NCBI RefSeq assembly: GCF_000413855.1
Contig: NZ_ATGG01000009.1
Coordinates: 62,001-126,000, forward strand
Length of the DNA stretch: 64,000 nucleotides
DNA from: Acinetobacter gyllenbergii CIP 110306 = MTCC 11365
GTDB lineage: Bacteria; Pseudomonadota; Gammaproteobacteria; Pseudomonadales; Moraxellaceae
Direction of reading: 5' to 3'
Shown here: piece by piece, positions 1 through 9,077 of the stretch
How positions within the stretch are numbered: position 1 is the stretch's first letter
Layout: each line of letters starts with the position of its first letter
Translations under genes and position numbers: made by a program
Notes under the pieces: generated by a model
What the model was told of the DNA's origin: nothing
The model's database searches: none
Seen by the model: the letters and a program-made list of their open reading frames with translations, nothing else

Positions 1-155
1 TTGTGACCATTATACGAACCGAATAGTTGGCCTCCTGCTTCTCTAGAAAAGCAGGATTTTTGCTTATATTTTTCTAAATGTTCTAAAACTTCTGGTGAGA
101 ACTCGACAAAACCTAAATTTTCAGGTAATTCAAATGTCATTTTATTGTATTTCAT
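1..155 (-). CDS. JAB/MPN-domain isopeptidase, partial (runs off left edge)
   Basis: Only the first ~51 codons are inside the window. The reverse strand reads MKYNKMTFELPENL, then a stretch with REAGGQLFGS. In JAB/JAMM metalloproteases the catalytic glutamate sits in such an E-x-G-G-x-L-x-G strand; the zinc-binding HxH...D motif would lie beyond the edge. The ATG at 155 overlaps the stop of the E2-E1 gene as ATGA; a second in-frame ATG is at 140. Its place directly after an E2-E1 fusion matches Cap3-type peptidases of CBASS and related prokaryotic ubiquitin-like operons, which remove conjugates made by the E1/E2 enzyme. The family call is inference from a short N-terminus plus context. Confidence 0.7.
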   Translation of the reverse strand, partial: MKYNKMTFELPENLGFVEFSPEVLEHLEKYKQKSCFSREAGGQLFGSYNGH

Positions 156-1915
156 TTCTTTTTCTTACATTGATTGCAAATATTACAGTTGAAAAGAGCT
201 GTTTTTTCATACTCGAAAGCTCCATTAAAACCATTAGGCCTATACTTTAAGTGTTCTTGACTCCATTCTCCATGATGTTCTTTAATTTGGGAGGTAGGGC
301 CAGCATATACACGATGCACTGAATTCTTAACTTTGTGGGTTAAAAAATCAATTGATAGACGGGTAACTATGAATTCTGCTCGACTAGCATCCAATGGGCC
401 ATAAGGTTGAAAAAGTGTGCCACATGCTGGTTCTGTTTGCATATAACCGCCTTGATCCCATTTTGTTTCTGGATTTTTTAGGATACCATTTTCATCCAAT
501 ATACATTTTAATGAAATTTCTTGATCAAGTATGGCAACAGCATGTGAAGCCACCCCATTTTCATCTAACCAGCCATAAATTATGGGTTGTGGGAGGGAAT
601 AACTGTCTTGCCAATCAGAGAGTTGCCCTTCAGCACTCCACTCACCCATACAAGATATAATAAGATTATTATCATTAATTATATTAGAATGCTCTTTGAA
701 TACTTGTTGCCAAGTTTTAGGATAGCTTTCTACTTTGAGATGAGGGTATTTTTTTCCTATTTCTAATTTTAATTCGTCAGATTTATATTTATTTGTTGAA
801 TTGATACCTAAAGCATGTCTACCTATATTTGAAGGAACTAAGATTTCAGGATCAATAAGAATTAAGTTACCAATACCAGACTGGGCAAGACGCATAGCAA
901 CCTGTGATCCTAATGAGCCACACCCCAAGATTAATACTTTTGCATTCTCAAGATACACTAAACTTCCATTTTGATCCCTACCATGTACCCATTGTGCATC
1001 AAGTCGTTGAACATCCTTATTCTTCAGCATTCCTCTTTTTCTTCGTAATAATAAGTTGATCCTTTGATTATATACTTTCTTTCTTCTGAAGCCATTGAGA
1101 CTTTGTGCACTTAATTCTGTTGCAATAAGGCCTATCCCATTAGGTGACTGAGCACCTAATACAATTAATGCTTTTTCATTAAAAGGAATGTTTGAAAGAA
1201 CTCTAATAATCTCATTTGAAGTATTACGTAATAGCTTTAAAAGGGCTCTTGGATTTTTAGGAAACGGTGGCGTTGGTGGCGTGCTCAGGAAACCAAAAAC
1301 TCCAACTTTAATATCCGAAATATCAAAATAAATATTTTCATTTTTTAACCAAGATTCTATCTGTTCTATATTTTCTCCAACCAATTGATATTTTTTAGAG
1401 GTCCATATATAAGTTAAACGAGCGGTACGGTTATTAATATTTAATAGTGATTTAATCGCGATAGATTTATTCGAATGATCCCAGTAAGATAAAAATTCTT
1501 TACTAAATTCTTCTTTTATATAATTTTCATCATTTTGACATCGTTCTATTAACTCAATTGCGTTTAGAAGACATTGATGAATATTAGCTTCAATTTCAAT
1601 TGTATTTAAAAGAGGTAAACACAAGAGTCCATTAGGTTCAACATGAGGCCATTTTAAGAAATTATCCGTATCTTTATATGCTATTCGGATAGGGGAGTAA
1701 GGAAAGTATTCATCTAATAAAATATGGAAATTGAATATTTGATTTGAGGTTTGCAAACTTATTGCCCACCCACAAATGAAAATCTTACCTGTGTAAGAAG
1801 AAAGTACTTTAGTTGCTAATGTCTTAACGACATTAGCATTAGCCTGTAACCATTTCCACAACAGCGTTTTGGATGAATCAAACGTACTTCCAGAACTTTG
1901 AAGCGATTTAAGCAT
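152..1915 (-). CDS. E2-E1 fusion ubiquitin-like conjugation enzyme (Cap2-like ThiF protein)
   Basis: A 587-residue protein (ATG at 1915; a GTG at 1927 would add four residues). The N-terminal ~145 residues look like an E2/UBC fold, with FPYSPIR near 71-77 and a candidate catalytic Cys99 in GLLCL after a conserved His91. The C-terminal half is a ThiF/E1 domain: nucleotide-binding GCGSLGS at 331-337, acidic D355, R366 in NIGRHALG, and a candidate E1 cysteine C498 in EPACGT. The tail has CNICNQC, perhaps a metal site. Known relatives (CBASS Cap2) adenylate a target C-terminus and transfer it via Cys to Cys to lysine. The gene lies between an MBL gene (8 bp overlap) and a JAB gene (4 bp overlap), so it is translationally coupled. 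No CD-NTase is visible. Confidence 0.85.
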   Translation of the reverse strand: MLKSLQSSGSTFDSSKTLLWKWLQANANVVKTLATKVLSSYTGKIFICGWAISLQTSNQIFNFHILLDEYFPYSPIRIAYKDTDNFLKWPHVEPNGLLCLPLLNTIEIEANIHQCLLNAIELIERCQNDENYIKEEFSKEFLSYWDHSNKSIAIKSLLNINNRTARLTYIWTSKKYQLVGENIEQIESWLKNENIYFDISDIKVGVFGFLSTPPTPPFPKNPRALLKLLRNTSNEIIRVLSNIPFNEKALIVLGAQSPNGIGLIATELSAQSLNGFRRKKVYNQRINLLLRRKRGMLKNKDVQRLDAQWVHGRDQNGSLVYLENAKVLILGCGSLGSQVAMRLAQSGIGNLILIDPEILVPSNIGRHALGINSTNKYKSDELKLEIGKKYPHLKVESYPKTWQQVFKEHSNIINDNNLIISCMGEWSAEGQLSDWQDSYSLPQPIIYGWLDENGVASHAVAILDQEISLKCILDENGILKNPETKWDQGGYMQTEPACGTLFQPYGPLDASRAEFIVTRLSIDFLTHKVKNSVHRVYAGPTSQIKEHHGEWSQEHLKYRPNGFNGAFEYEKTALFNCNICNQCKKKK

Positions 1916-3092
1916 ATCTACGACCACTAGCTTTTTCTGTTTCTCTTGGTGTTACACCTGGTTCTGCACCGAAGAATCCTCCACTTTTCTTAGTACCTAA
2001 TTGTGGCCCTGTTGAAGTAATTTCTATTGTTAGGACATCTTCTTTACATTCCTCAGCTACACATAGAAATTTTCCATTAACTCCATTTAAAATCTCCTCG
2101 TATTCTTCTTTTGCTCGAATACATGGAGGATCATTTTCATCATCTTGTATCGTTTTGCTACTTGCGATAATAAATGCTTGATTCTTAGCTTGTGCTAATG
2201 CTTGACGAGCATCTACATCTACCACTGCTTCACGTTTCTTTTCTGACCAACTATCATGCGATAAAGAATGCCATGAACAATGATGAGGAGAAAGTAATAC
2301 ATTGTACTCTAATCTTTCTTTTTTCAATGAGTTACGACGCCAAACTCGTTCCCAATTCTGTACTTCTGCGTCTCCTCCAACTAGAAATAAACCAGCTTCA
2401 TTATTATCGTTTGCTTTTATGCTAAAACGAATAATAGTACTTGATCTATTTTTTCCAGTAAGTTCTTTAGCTTCTTCTTCATTAACTAAAAGAGGGGCAA
2501 TTAACCAAGCAGTAAAGGTGTTATCAATAATTCCACAAATTTTTCTAATTTGATCATCTGTTTTAACTAAAATGTCCGAAATATCATTTGTTTTACCATC
2601 TTTATCTTCACCTAAAACTAGAATACGATCACCATCTTTAATTGAAGATTTATTAGTGGTTTGTTTGTAAAGATTAACTCTACGACGTGCTTCTTTCCAC
2701 CAAGCATTTGCATCTTCACATAAACCAGTCTCACTAACCTCTTTCTTTCGACGGAAAATAATTGGGGATGACCACATTTCACGAATAATAATTTTTTCAT
2801 TATCATCATTTTTCCAGTCATCTGGTTTGCCTAAATGGAAATGTCTTTCAACACCTCTACAGTGATCCTGATCAGGGTGAGTCAATAAAAATGCATCAAC
2901 ATATAGTCGACCTTCTGCATCTCTCTGAAGCTTTTCTTTTAATAAAGTTGCGACATCTACAATGTCTTCTTGATTTTCATCATCTGCAGATTTTCGAATG
3001 TTTACGTCAATGAGTATAGTCCGCCCACTTTCAAGTGTTACTAATACCATATCCCCGTTATCGACAGGGAAGAAGTCAATTTTAGCTGTCAT
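1908..3092 (-). CDS. MBL-fold hydrolase (ComEC/Rec2-like) of the E2-E1/JAB operon
   Basis: A 394-residue metallo-beta-lactamase fold protein and first gene of the operon. The metal motif THPDQDHCRG (His72, Asp74, Asp76, His77) is clear, followed by GGDAEVQNW and LSPHHCSWHS, which fit later metal-ligand positions. It has no signal peptide or membrane helices, so it is probably cytoplasmic. Family members hydrolyse phosphodiesters, lactones or thioesters; the substrate here is unknown. The last ~30 residues (GTKKSGGFFGAEPG... ending SGRRYA) look like a flexible basic Gly-rich tail outside the fold, ending in a small residue. From memory, MBL genes have been reported beside predicted prokaryotic E1/E2/JAB genes; I cannot verify the match here. 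Confidence 0.75.
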   Translation of the reverse strand: MTAKIDFFPVDNGDMVLVTLESGRTILIDVNIRKSADDENQEDIVDVATLLKEKLQRDAEGRLYVDAFLLTHPDQDHCRGVERHFHLGKPDDWKNDDNEKIIIREMWSSPIIFRRKKEVSETGLCEDANAWWKEARRRVNLYKQTTNKSSIKDGDRILVLGEDKDGKTNDISDILVKTDDQIRKICGIIDNTFTAWLIAPLLVNEEEAKELTGKNRSSTIIRFSIKANDNNEAGLFLVGGDAEVQNWERVWRRNSLKKERLEYNVLLSPHHCSWHSLSHDSWSEKKREAVVDVDARQALAQAKNQAFIIASSKTIQDDENDPPCIRAKEEYEEILNGVNGKFLCVAEECKEDVLTIEITSTGPQLGTKKSGGFFGAEPGVTPRETEKASGRRYA

Positions 3093-4126
3093 GAGTTAAG
3101 TCACATTACTTAATTAATATTTAGTTTGTTTCACAAGTTTCAATAAATTTTATTTCTTGCTTAAAAAATGATTTGGAGGTTTTTATTTTTATTTCAAGGC
3201 CTTAATTGAAAATATAAATTTAAATATTATTAATTAAATTTAATCATTGTTATTAATTTTTTTAAATATATAGGTGGGCTTGTTTTGATTTAATTTATAG
3301 GAATTCTTATTAAGGGGGTATAAATGGCCATATTTTAATAACCTCTAAACCAATTTTTATATAAATTTGTATTAACTTAAAATCTTAATTGATCACGATA
3401 GTTGGCTCAAGCCTGCATCATTTCAATACGTTTATTTAAGTGTTTGGTACGATTGTAGAATTTTCTGTGCATATCTCTGACGTGATGAGCTAGTTGCTAC
3501 TCAATCTACGCCATAGGGTATTGAAATAGTCCAAGCTAATGCTTTGAAATTATGTCCGCATGCTTATTTTATGTATAGCCTTAGCGATGTAATGCCTGAT
3601 TAACTGTATTCTCTGACATTGGGCGTTATCATGAGGTGAGGGAGAGGAAACATCTTGATGAAGAGCTACGAGCCAAAGTATCAAATCAAAACCAAAAGCT
3701 AAGAATTATTCTTGTCCGCATGATCTTCAATAATCATGGGCTGAATATAAAGGCAAATTGCAATTTTATTTGACTGTCAAATAGATCGACTATTCCCCTT
3801 AGGAAACATAAAAACCAGCTAACAACTTGGACATAACGAAGTTGAGCAACACACTGATTTAACAGTAGATATTATTTCATCAAATCCTGAATATCTAGGT
3901 TCTAGAAGTAATTTTATAATATTAAAAGAAATATGTGATCTAAAAGCTACAAACCCTAAAATTCAAGAAATATTAGATAGAACATATTGATCAGTTTATT
4001 CAAGGACTTTAGAGTAAGTGAAACAAGTGGATTTAAATATTATTAATTTGTAATATCTTTTATATTTCCTTTCAAACAACTGTCTGAATAGTTGAATAGC
4101 CATCAATTTTCTCAGCATAAATATGG
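3093..4126. other. Long decayed intergenic stretch
   Basis: About 1 kb without an intact gene, very AT-rich near 3100-3390. It holds the decayed integrase at 3391-3619. It also holds a short plus-strand open stretch at about 3820-3990 (…EVEQHTDLTVDIISSNPEYL…LDRTY, then stop) that lacks a start context and looks like the 3' end of a lost gene. The promoter of the MBL/E2-E1/JAB operon must lie in 3093-3390, but I see no clear boxes. Confidence 0.5.
3391..3619 (-). pseudogene. Tyrosine recombinase (P4-type integrase) 3' remnant
   Basis: Read in one frame on the reverse strand, this gives MSENTVNQALHR, then scattered fragments, then QLAHHVRDMHRKFYNRTKHL and NKRIEMMQA. These match the C-terminal catalytic part of P4-family integrases (MSENTVNQAL...; QLAH...YNRT.HL..R..MMQ.WADY). 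Five in-frame stop codons break it, and a sixth follows MMQA, where W is expected. The tyrosine-containing YNRT is still visible. No 5' part is found, so it is a fossil. Its position beside the E2-E1 operon suggests that operon came on an integrated island. Confidence 0.75.
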
Positions 4127-6862
4127 TTAACGTTGTTTTAAATTTCTTTTATAGTCACAATTTGGATAACGGTTACAAGCCATAAAGTCACCATATGGCC
4201 CTGTTCTTTTCCACATACGTCCCTGATTACATTTCGGGCATCGCCATTTTTCTGGAATATCATGGTTAATGGACGTATTTTCATCTTGAGGTATATGAAT
4301 AAATTCCTTGATGCTTGAGTCTTTGGTAATTTCCTCTAGGAATACTGAATTACGTTCACCAATAAGAAAGACTTTCTCTTTTGCCCGAGTCAATGCAACA
4401 TAGAACAGACGGCGTTCTTCAGCATAGGCATGTGTTTCTGGTTGTGGCAAGACTAAGTTGATAAGAGGGTCATCTTCTTTTTCAGAAGGGAATGCACTAC
4501 TGCCAGTATTTAAACCTAAAAGAATCACATAGTCTGCCTGTAGGCCTTTGGATGAGTGGATGGTTTTAAACTCAATGCTGCAATTTCTAAGAAAGGGTTG
4601 AATACTGTCTAGATTTGGTTTGTGATGTCTGTAGCGACCTAAAATATAAATGGATTTCTTTTTCCCTGAACCTGAATTGGCATTATTAATTTCCATAATG
4701 GTTTTCATCAGGTACTCATTAATTTCCTGAGTCTTAGTTAAAAAGCTTATCTCAACCACTTTACTAATGGTCTTATCAACAGCATTGACGACTTTTTGAA
4801 GCTGGGACTTATTTTTTTGGATAAAGCCACTGGCGACATTCGCAATGCCCTGATTGGAACGGAATGTCTGGGTAAGCTGTGTCTGCTTGGTATAGCCAAA
4901 GACCTTTTCAAATTGAGTAAAAATACTGATGTCTGAGCCTGCAAAGCGGTATATGGCTTGCCAGTCGTCCCCAACACAAAAAAGTTTAGCTTCAGGCATC
5001 TGATTCAGTAAGGATAAAATGAGTCTGGCCCTAGCTTGTGAAGTATCTTGAAACTCATCCACGATAATAAGCTTGAAAGGGCTTTTATATCTATTTTCAT
5101 TGATTAATTGGGCAGACTCAATCAGCAGGTCATCAAAGTCATGTTCTTTACTGGTTTTTAATAATTGATCATAGCGCTGGTAAACCTTAGAAAATAGCTG
5201 TAAAAAAAGACTCTCTCGTTGGCTAAGTGATGGTTTGGCTAATAGACTAGCAATATTTGCTTGATTAGATTTGTAATGACTTAAAAAACTGACATAAAGT
5301 TCATTAGTATCATATTCATAGATGGACTGTGCTTTAACGTTGATCTCGGCAAGACTACGCGGCTTAAAAATTTGTCCTCTTGATTTAAGCTCTTTTTCCA
5401 ACTTCTGAAAGATGGAACCTGTAATAAACTCATGAAAGGTGGTAGTAATTAAATCCGACTTATATTGTTGATGGATTCCTGATTTCCATTTCATGTCTTC
5501 CAGATACTTTTGCCCAAAATGCGCAGGCGGTTTGCCATGCTGGTCTACAGCATAGTGTTCTAGATATAGGTTGATTTCAGGTAGGTAAAAGTCAGGCTTG
5601 TATTGGCGGTGGTGTTCATTCGCTGTGTCATGCTCGTAGTTTCTTTCGTACTGATAGGGAACCCCCTGACTGTATAACCAGTTTGCTATCGCTTTTTCAC
5701 CATGTGATTTAACGATTTCTCCCTGATAAGTTTCAAAACCATCCTTGAACCTGTCAAATGAACGTCTGCGAGCCTTTTCCCATTCACTTTGAGTTTTAAA
5801 TGCAAATGGTGATAAGGGAGGTCTTAGGTAGGCCGTTTTAAATAAAAGATATTTTGCCTGAAAGTCTGGATCTGTTTCGATCAGTTGTTGAATAATCTTA
5901 TTCAACAGGGACTGCGGTTTTCCTGCATCATTGGAAACAGAGGGGCTTTTTCCAGTGGCCTTACCAATCACCTTTACGCCAAACTTATGGAAATTAAGTG
6001 CTTCAACACGAGTATTAAACTGGGCGAGAATGTCTTTTAATCGAAAGTTAATACGTTCACTGAGTTCCTCACCTGCATTTTTATTAAATGCGAGAACCAG
6101 AATCTCTTCAGGTTTGTAGAGTCCAGTTAAGAGGGCATAGCCCACCTTTCCAACAATCGTGGATGTTTTGCCTGAACCAGCCGCAGCAACCAATAGGTTA
6201 CGGTCTTCAAAGATAATTGAGGAAATACGCTGTTCATCGGTTAGAGGCGTACTCTCTACCTGATCAAAGAACTGCTTAAATACCTTTAACTCACTTTCAA
6301 CAAAACGCTTATTCTTTGCATCGATGGCATAGTTTGCTTCAACTGGCAATTCAATAAACTGTCGCAATTGCTCAAACAGGTTCTGTAGAGGCGGTTCAAA
6401 TGCAAAAGAACTATCCCTTTGAATCAGGCTGTTAAATTGTTCAATAGAGACTTTTGATCTTTGTGATAAATCTGACCTAAACAGCTTGCTGAGGCGATGG
6501 GAGAGGTAAATGTTTTGCTGGATAAATTTGTGATATTCCAGTAAGTACGGTTTTAAGGTTTCTTTGATCTTTTCAGCGTTTCTTTTATTTCTCAGGAATT
6601 CCGCGTCATTACGGATTTCAGCTTGAAACTGTTCAGCCTGTGTATTGAACATACCCTTGAACTGAAAGTTTTGATCAATGGTCTTGAGCATTAAAGATGA
6701 CCATATCCAGCCTTTCTGGATATGCGTTTCCAGTACCTGTTCAGGATTGAGCTTTACGGTTCTGGTATCCAGTTCAAGTACCAGCTCAGGAAATGTATAG
6801 CTGAGTCGCCATTTGCTGGAACCTGCAAAAATGAAACTGAGTAAACTTGGTCGGATATTCAT
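4127..6862 (-). CDS. UvrD/HelD-like superfamily 1 helicase with inserted PD-(D/E)XK-like nuclease and C-terminal zinc finger
   Basis: 911 residues. SF1 motifs in order: AAAGSGKT (227-233), VDEFQD (601-606), QTFRSN, HSSKGLQADYVILL, and VALTRAKEKVFLIG near the end. Between motifs Ia and II is an insertion at about 385-475 with E389, YKPDFYLPE (D424) and LYLEHY (E435), the spacing of a PD-(D/E)XK nuclease. The C-terminus has a topoisomerase-type zinc finger (CPKC...C...C, about 873-905). HelD-like helicases translocate 3'-5' and act in recombination. It lies 93 bp downstream of an xseA-xseB pair on the same strand, so it is likely co-transcribed. The combination suggests DNA end processing, for repair or defence; the exact role is unknown. 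Confidence 0.85.
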   Translation of the reverse strand: MNIRPSLLSFIFAGSSKWRLSYTFPELVLELDTRTVKLNPEQVLETHIQKGWIWSSLMLKTIDQNFQFKGMFNTQAEQFQAEIRNDAEFLRNKRNAEKIKETLKPYLLEYHKFIQQNIYLSHRLSKLFRSDLSQRSKVSIEQFNSLIQRDSSFAFEPPLQNLFEQLRQFIELPVEANYAIDAKNKRFVESELKVFKQFFDQVESTPLTDEQRISSIIFEDRNLLVAAAGSGKTSTIVGKVGYALLTGLYKPEEILVLAFNKNAGEELSERINFRLKDILAQFNTRVEALNFHKFGVKVIGKATGKSPSVSNDAGKPQSLLNKIIQQLIETDPDFQAKYLLFKTAYLRPPLSPFAFKTQSEWEKARRRSFDRFKDGFETYQGEIVKSHGEKAIANWLYSQGVPYQYERNYEHDTANEHHRQYKPDFYLPEINLYLEHYAVDQHGKPPAHFGQKYLEDMKWKSGIHQQYKSDLITTTFHEFITGSIFQKLEKELKSRGQIFKPRSLAEINVKAQSIYEYDTNELYVSFLSHYKSNQANIASLLAKPSLSQRESLFLQLFSKVYQRYDQLLKTSKEHDFDDLLIESAQLINENRYKSPFKLIIVDEFQDTSQARARLILSLLNQMPEAKLFCVGDDWQAIYRFAGSDISIFTQFEKVFGYTKQTQLTQTFRSNQGIANVASGFIQKNKSQLQKVVNAVDKTISKVVEISFLTKTQEINEYLMKTIMEINNANSGSGKKKSIYILGRYRHHKPNLDSIQPFLRNCSIEFKTIHSSKGLQADYVILLGLNTGSSAFPSEKEDDPLINLVLPQPETHAYAEERRLFYVALTRAKEKVFLIGERNSVFLEEITKDSSIKEFIHIPQDENTSINHDIPEKWRCPKCNQGRMWKRTGPYGDFMACNRYPNCDYKRNLKQR

Positions 6863-6955
6863 ATTGCCCTAAAATGTTTTTTTAATAATTGAAGATTTAT
6901 AAGTGGTTATAAAGTTTACAGAAATTTTAGCTAATTGTTTTTATTTCTTTCACAA

Positions 6956-7150
6956 CTACTCCTTGAATGTTTCATTTAATGCTTGCTGTACAGCATCCAC
7001 GCGTGACTTACATGCCTTGTAAGCAGTCATTGACTCTTCCACAATCTTCATTAGGTTGTCGATGTCTGGTTCTTCCTGAGATTCCAGTAGGGCAGCATTC
7101 TTTTTTAACAGTTCATAACCCTCTTTAAAGCTTAACTCATTTTTACTCAT
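6956..7150 (-). CDS. xseB: Exodeoxyribonuclease VII small subunit-like protein
   Basis: 64 residues, the usual size for XseB, with the typical SFKEGYELL... helix, an acidic middle and a second helix (YKACKSRVDAVQQALNE). XseB binds the XseA coiled coil in the exonuclease VII complex, which degrades single-stranded DNA from both ends. Its start overlaps the end of xseA by 8 bp, and GAGGTAA precedes the ATG at good spacing. This is probably a second, accessory copy, because it sits among mobile-element remains and next to an unusual helicase. The symbol reflects family, not necessarily the housekeeping gene. Confidence 0.8.
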   Translation of the reverse strand: MSKNELSFKEGYELLKKNAALLESQEEPDIDNLMKIVEESMTAYKACKSRVDAVQQALNETFKE

Positions 7151-8402
7151 GATTTATTACCTCACTTACACTGGCATGAATATAGCCATCCTGCATCTCA
7201 ATTGAAACAGTTGAACCGACCTGTTGTACAGAGCGAATAGCTTTATTTTGACTCCGTACAATAGCATAGCCCTTAGCAAGCACATTCTTTGGATTCTGCA
7301 ATAAAGTTTCACGCACTAAGGACTCAATCTGAGTGGAGGCAAGCTTAAGCTGCTGCTGGGAAAAATATTGTGTTGTTGACTTAACCAAATCAAGATTTCT
7401 ATTAGCTGTATTAATCTGATTCTGGGCATGAGTCTTGATGGTATTCATCAACTGATCATTTTGGCCCTGATATGCTGTGATTTGATGCTGTGACAGCAGT
7501 TTGATAGTTTGCAGGTAACCCATCACATCCTGAGAACGTTCTGAAATCACATTGCGAATACCTGTAATCACTTTACTTGGTGTATCAAAAGAACGATGGG
7601 CGATTTCATCCAGAATGGTTCGATCTTTTTCATGACCTATGCCCACCCAAATCGGCACTTTTCGTTTGCAGAGCAGGGCGGCAAGATCATAGTCATTTAA
7701 ATAAGCTAAATCATTTACGGCACCACCACCACGAATGATCACAATGAGGTCAGGTGGAATAGCATAATCTTTAGCCCACTGGCGAAGTCCTGAACTTAAA
7801 GACTCCATAATGCTGTTTGCCGCAGTATTACCCTGAAATGTGGCTGTACAGTAAACAAAGTGGCAAACACCAGCTTTATTTAAGGCATCAGCATCTTTCC
7901 TAAAGTCACCCAATCCAGCAGCATTTTCTGGTGCAATCACTAGAACATTTTCAATATCAAAAGGAGCAGAAAGTGACTTGTTCAGATTCACCAAACCCTC
8001 GGTGCTTAGGCGGGAAAGAATCTGTTGATAGCGTTTGGCGATATCACCCAGCGTAAAGCTGGAGTCGATGTCCTCAATGTTGACTGAAAAGCCATATTGG
8101 GGATCAAAACGGGCTTTAATCCTAATCAGTACGTTTAAGTCTTTTGAAAGCTCAATGCCACTTTCACGCTCAAACTTAAGTACAATTTTTACGGCAGTGG
8201 ATTTCCAGATCGTTGCTTTACAGCTTGCAATGACTTTATCTGTATCCTCTTCCTTTTCAGCCAACTCAAGGTAGTAGTGTCCGCCCTTGATACTAAGGTT
8301 TCGTATCTCAGCTTTTACCCAAACAGGTTCATCAAATGACAGGCGAATGATTTCCTGTACGGTTGATAAATAGTCACTTAGGGAAAATTGAGGTTCAGAC
8401 AT
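7143..8402 (-). CDS. xseA: Exodeoxyribonuclease VII large subunit (accessory copy)
   Basis: 419 residues from the ATG at 8402 (an in-frame TTG at 8414 is less likely). The N-terminal ~100 residues form the OB-fold (VWVKAEIRNLSIKGGHYYLE). The catalytic region shows VLVIAPENAAGLGDF, IIRGGGAVNDLAYLND (the GGG loop) and VGIGHEKDRTILDE, then FDTPSKV. A long helical coiled-coil region follows, with the C-terminal GYAIVRS segment typical of XseA. It is the catalytic subunit for single-strand DNA degradation. It is the first gene of a probable xseA-xseB-helicase operon. No good ribosome binding site is seen upstream. The C-terminal half is somewhat short for the family, which fits a divergent accessory version. 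Confidence 0.85.
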   Translation of the reverse strand: MSEPQFSLSDYLSTVQEIIRLSFDEPVWVKAEIRNLSIKGGHYYLELAEKEEDTDKVIASCKATIWKSTAVKIVLKFERESGIELSKDLNVLIRIKARFDPQYGFSVNIEDIDSSFTLGDIAKRYQQILSRLSTEGLVNLNKSLSAPFDIENVLVIAPENAAGLGDFRKDADALNKAGVCHFVYCTATFQGNTAANSIMESLSSGLRQWAKDYAIPPDLIVIIRGGGAVNDLAYLNDYDLAALLCKRKVPIWVGIGHEKDRTILDEIAHRSFDTPSKVITGIRNVISERSQDVMGYLQTIKLLSQHQITAYQGQNDQLMNTIKTHAQNQINTANRNLDLVKSTTQYFSQQQLKLASTQIESLVRETLLQNPKNVLAKGYAIVRSQNKAIRSVQQVGSTVSIEMQDGYIHASVSEVINHE

Positions 8403-8714
8403 TATATAAGTCAAAAGAGCTGATGGTTTTATAGTATCAAAGTGAAAAGAACTTGAATATTGTGCTAAGAGGTTTTTAAAGAGATGAATCCAAATCAGAG
8501 TAGTAAAGCATTCCGATGATTTGACTCATGTTCAGGATATACAGAAAGGCTTGTAGCAGTCGGTGCAGGCTTTGAATTGATAGTAGCTAAATACATGAGC
8601 AAAGTTATAATTCAGATTTAAGCGACACTCAATGTCTCTAAATCTTAACTAGGAAGACTTTTTATTTAATTTAATGGTAGTGTTGGGTAATCCAATCATA
8701 GCGAGCTAAATACA
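8403..8714. other. Divergent intergenic region
   Basis: 312 bases between xseA (leftward) and the DUF2513 gene (rightward). It must carry promoters for both. I see no recognisable operator, RNA gene or open frame. Confidence 0.4.
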
Positions 8715-9077
8715 ATGAAAAGGGATTGGGATGTAATTCGTAGTCTGCTTATAGAGATAGAAGCGTTAACTTATTCAGATAGCTTTGATATCGATACTCA
8801 TGCAATTGATAATCCGCAAGAAAAAATAAGATTAGAAATGGCAGACTTGTTACTCGCTAAAGGATTCTTTACTGGAGAACGGGTACCATATCTTGATGGT
8901 GGATTAGGTCTATATAGCTTACAGCTTACTTGGGATGGACATGAATTATTAGATACGCTTAGGGATCAGAATGTTTGGAATCGTATTAAAGAGATTTCTA
9001 AAGAAAAAGGTGTAGATATAACTTTTGAGTCTATTAAGGTCATGCTTGGTTTGGCTTTAACGAGTTTGTTAACTTAG
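8715..9077 (+). CDS. DUF2513 family protein
   Basis: 120 residues. The MKRDWDVIRSLLIEIE start, the central LQLTWDGHELLDTLRD and the FESIKVMLGLALTSLL ending match DUF2513, small proteins of unknown function common in prophages, plasmids and islands. The fold is probably winged-helix-like (inference). It stands alone between two decayed stretches, with no clear operon partner. It is AT-rich like its mobile surroundings. Confidence 0.75.
   Translation: MKRDWDVIRSLLIEIEALTYSDSFDIDTHAIDNPQEKIRLEMADLLLAKGFFTGERVPYLDGGLGLYSLQLTWDGHELLDTLRDQNVWNRIKEISKEKGVDITFESIKVMLGLALTSLLT

Noticed and set aside
152-3092. Complete type II CBASS
   Set aside because: No CD-NTase or effector gene is in the window upstream, and the leading gene is an MBL protein. 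CBASS cannot be claimed from what is visible.
3820-3990. Short plus-strand open stretch as a gene
   Set aside because: About 50 codons with no start codon context or ribosome site; likely a decayed 3' end.
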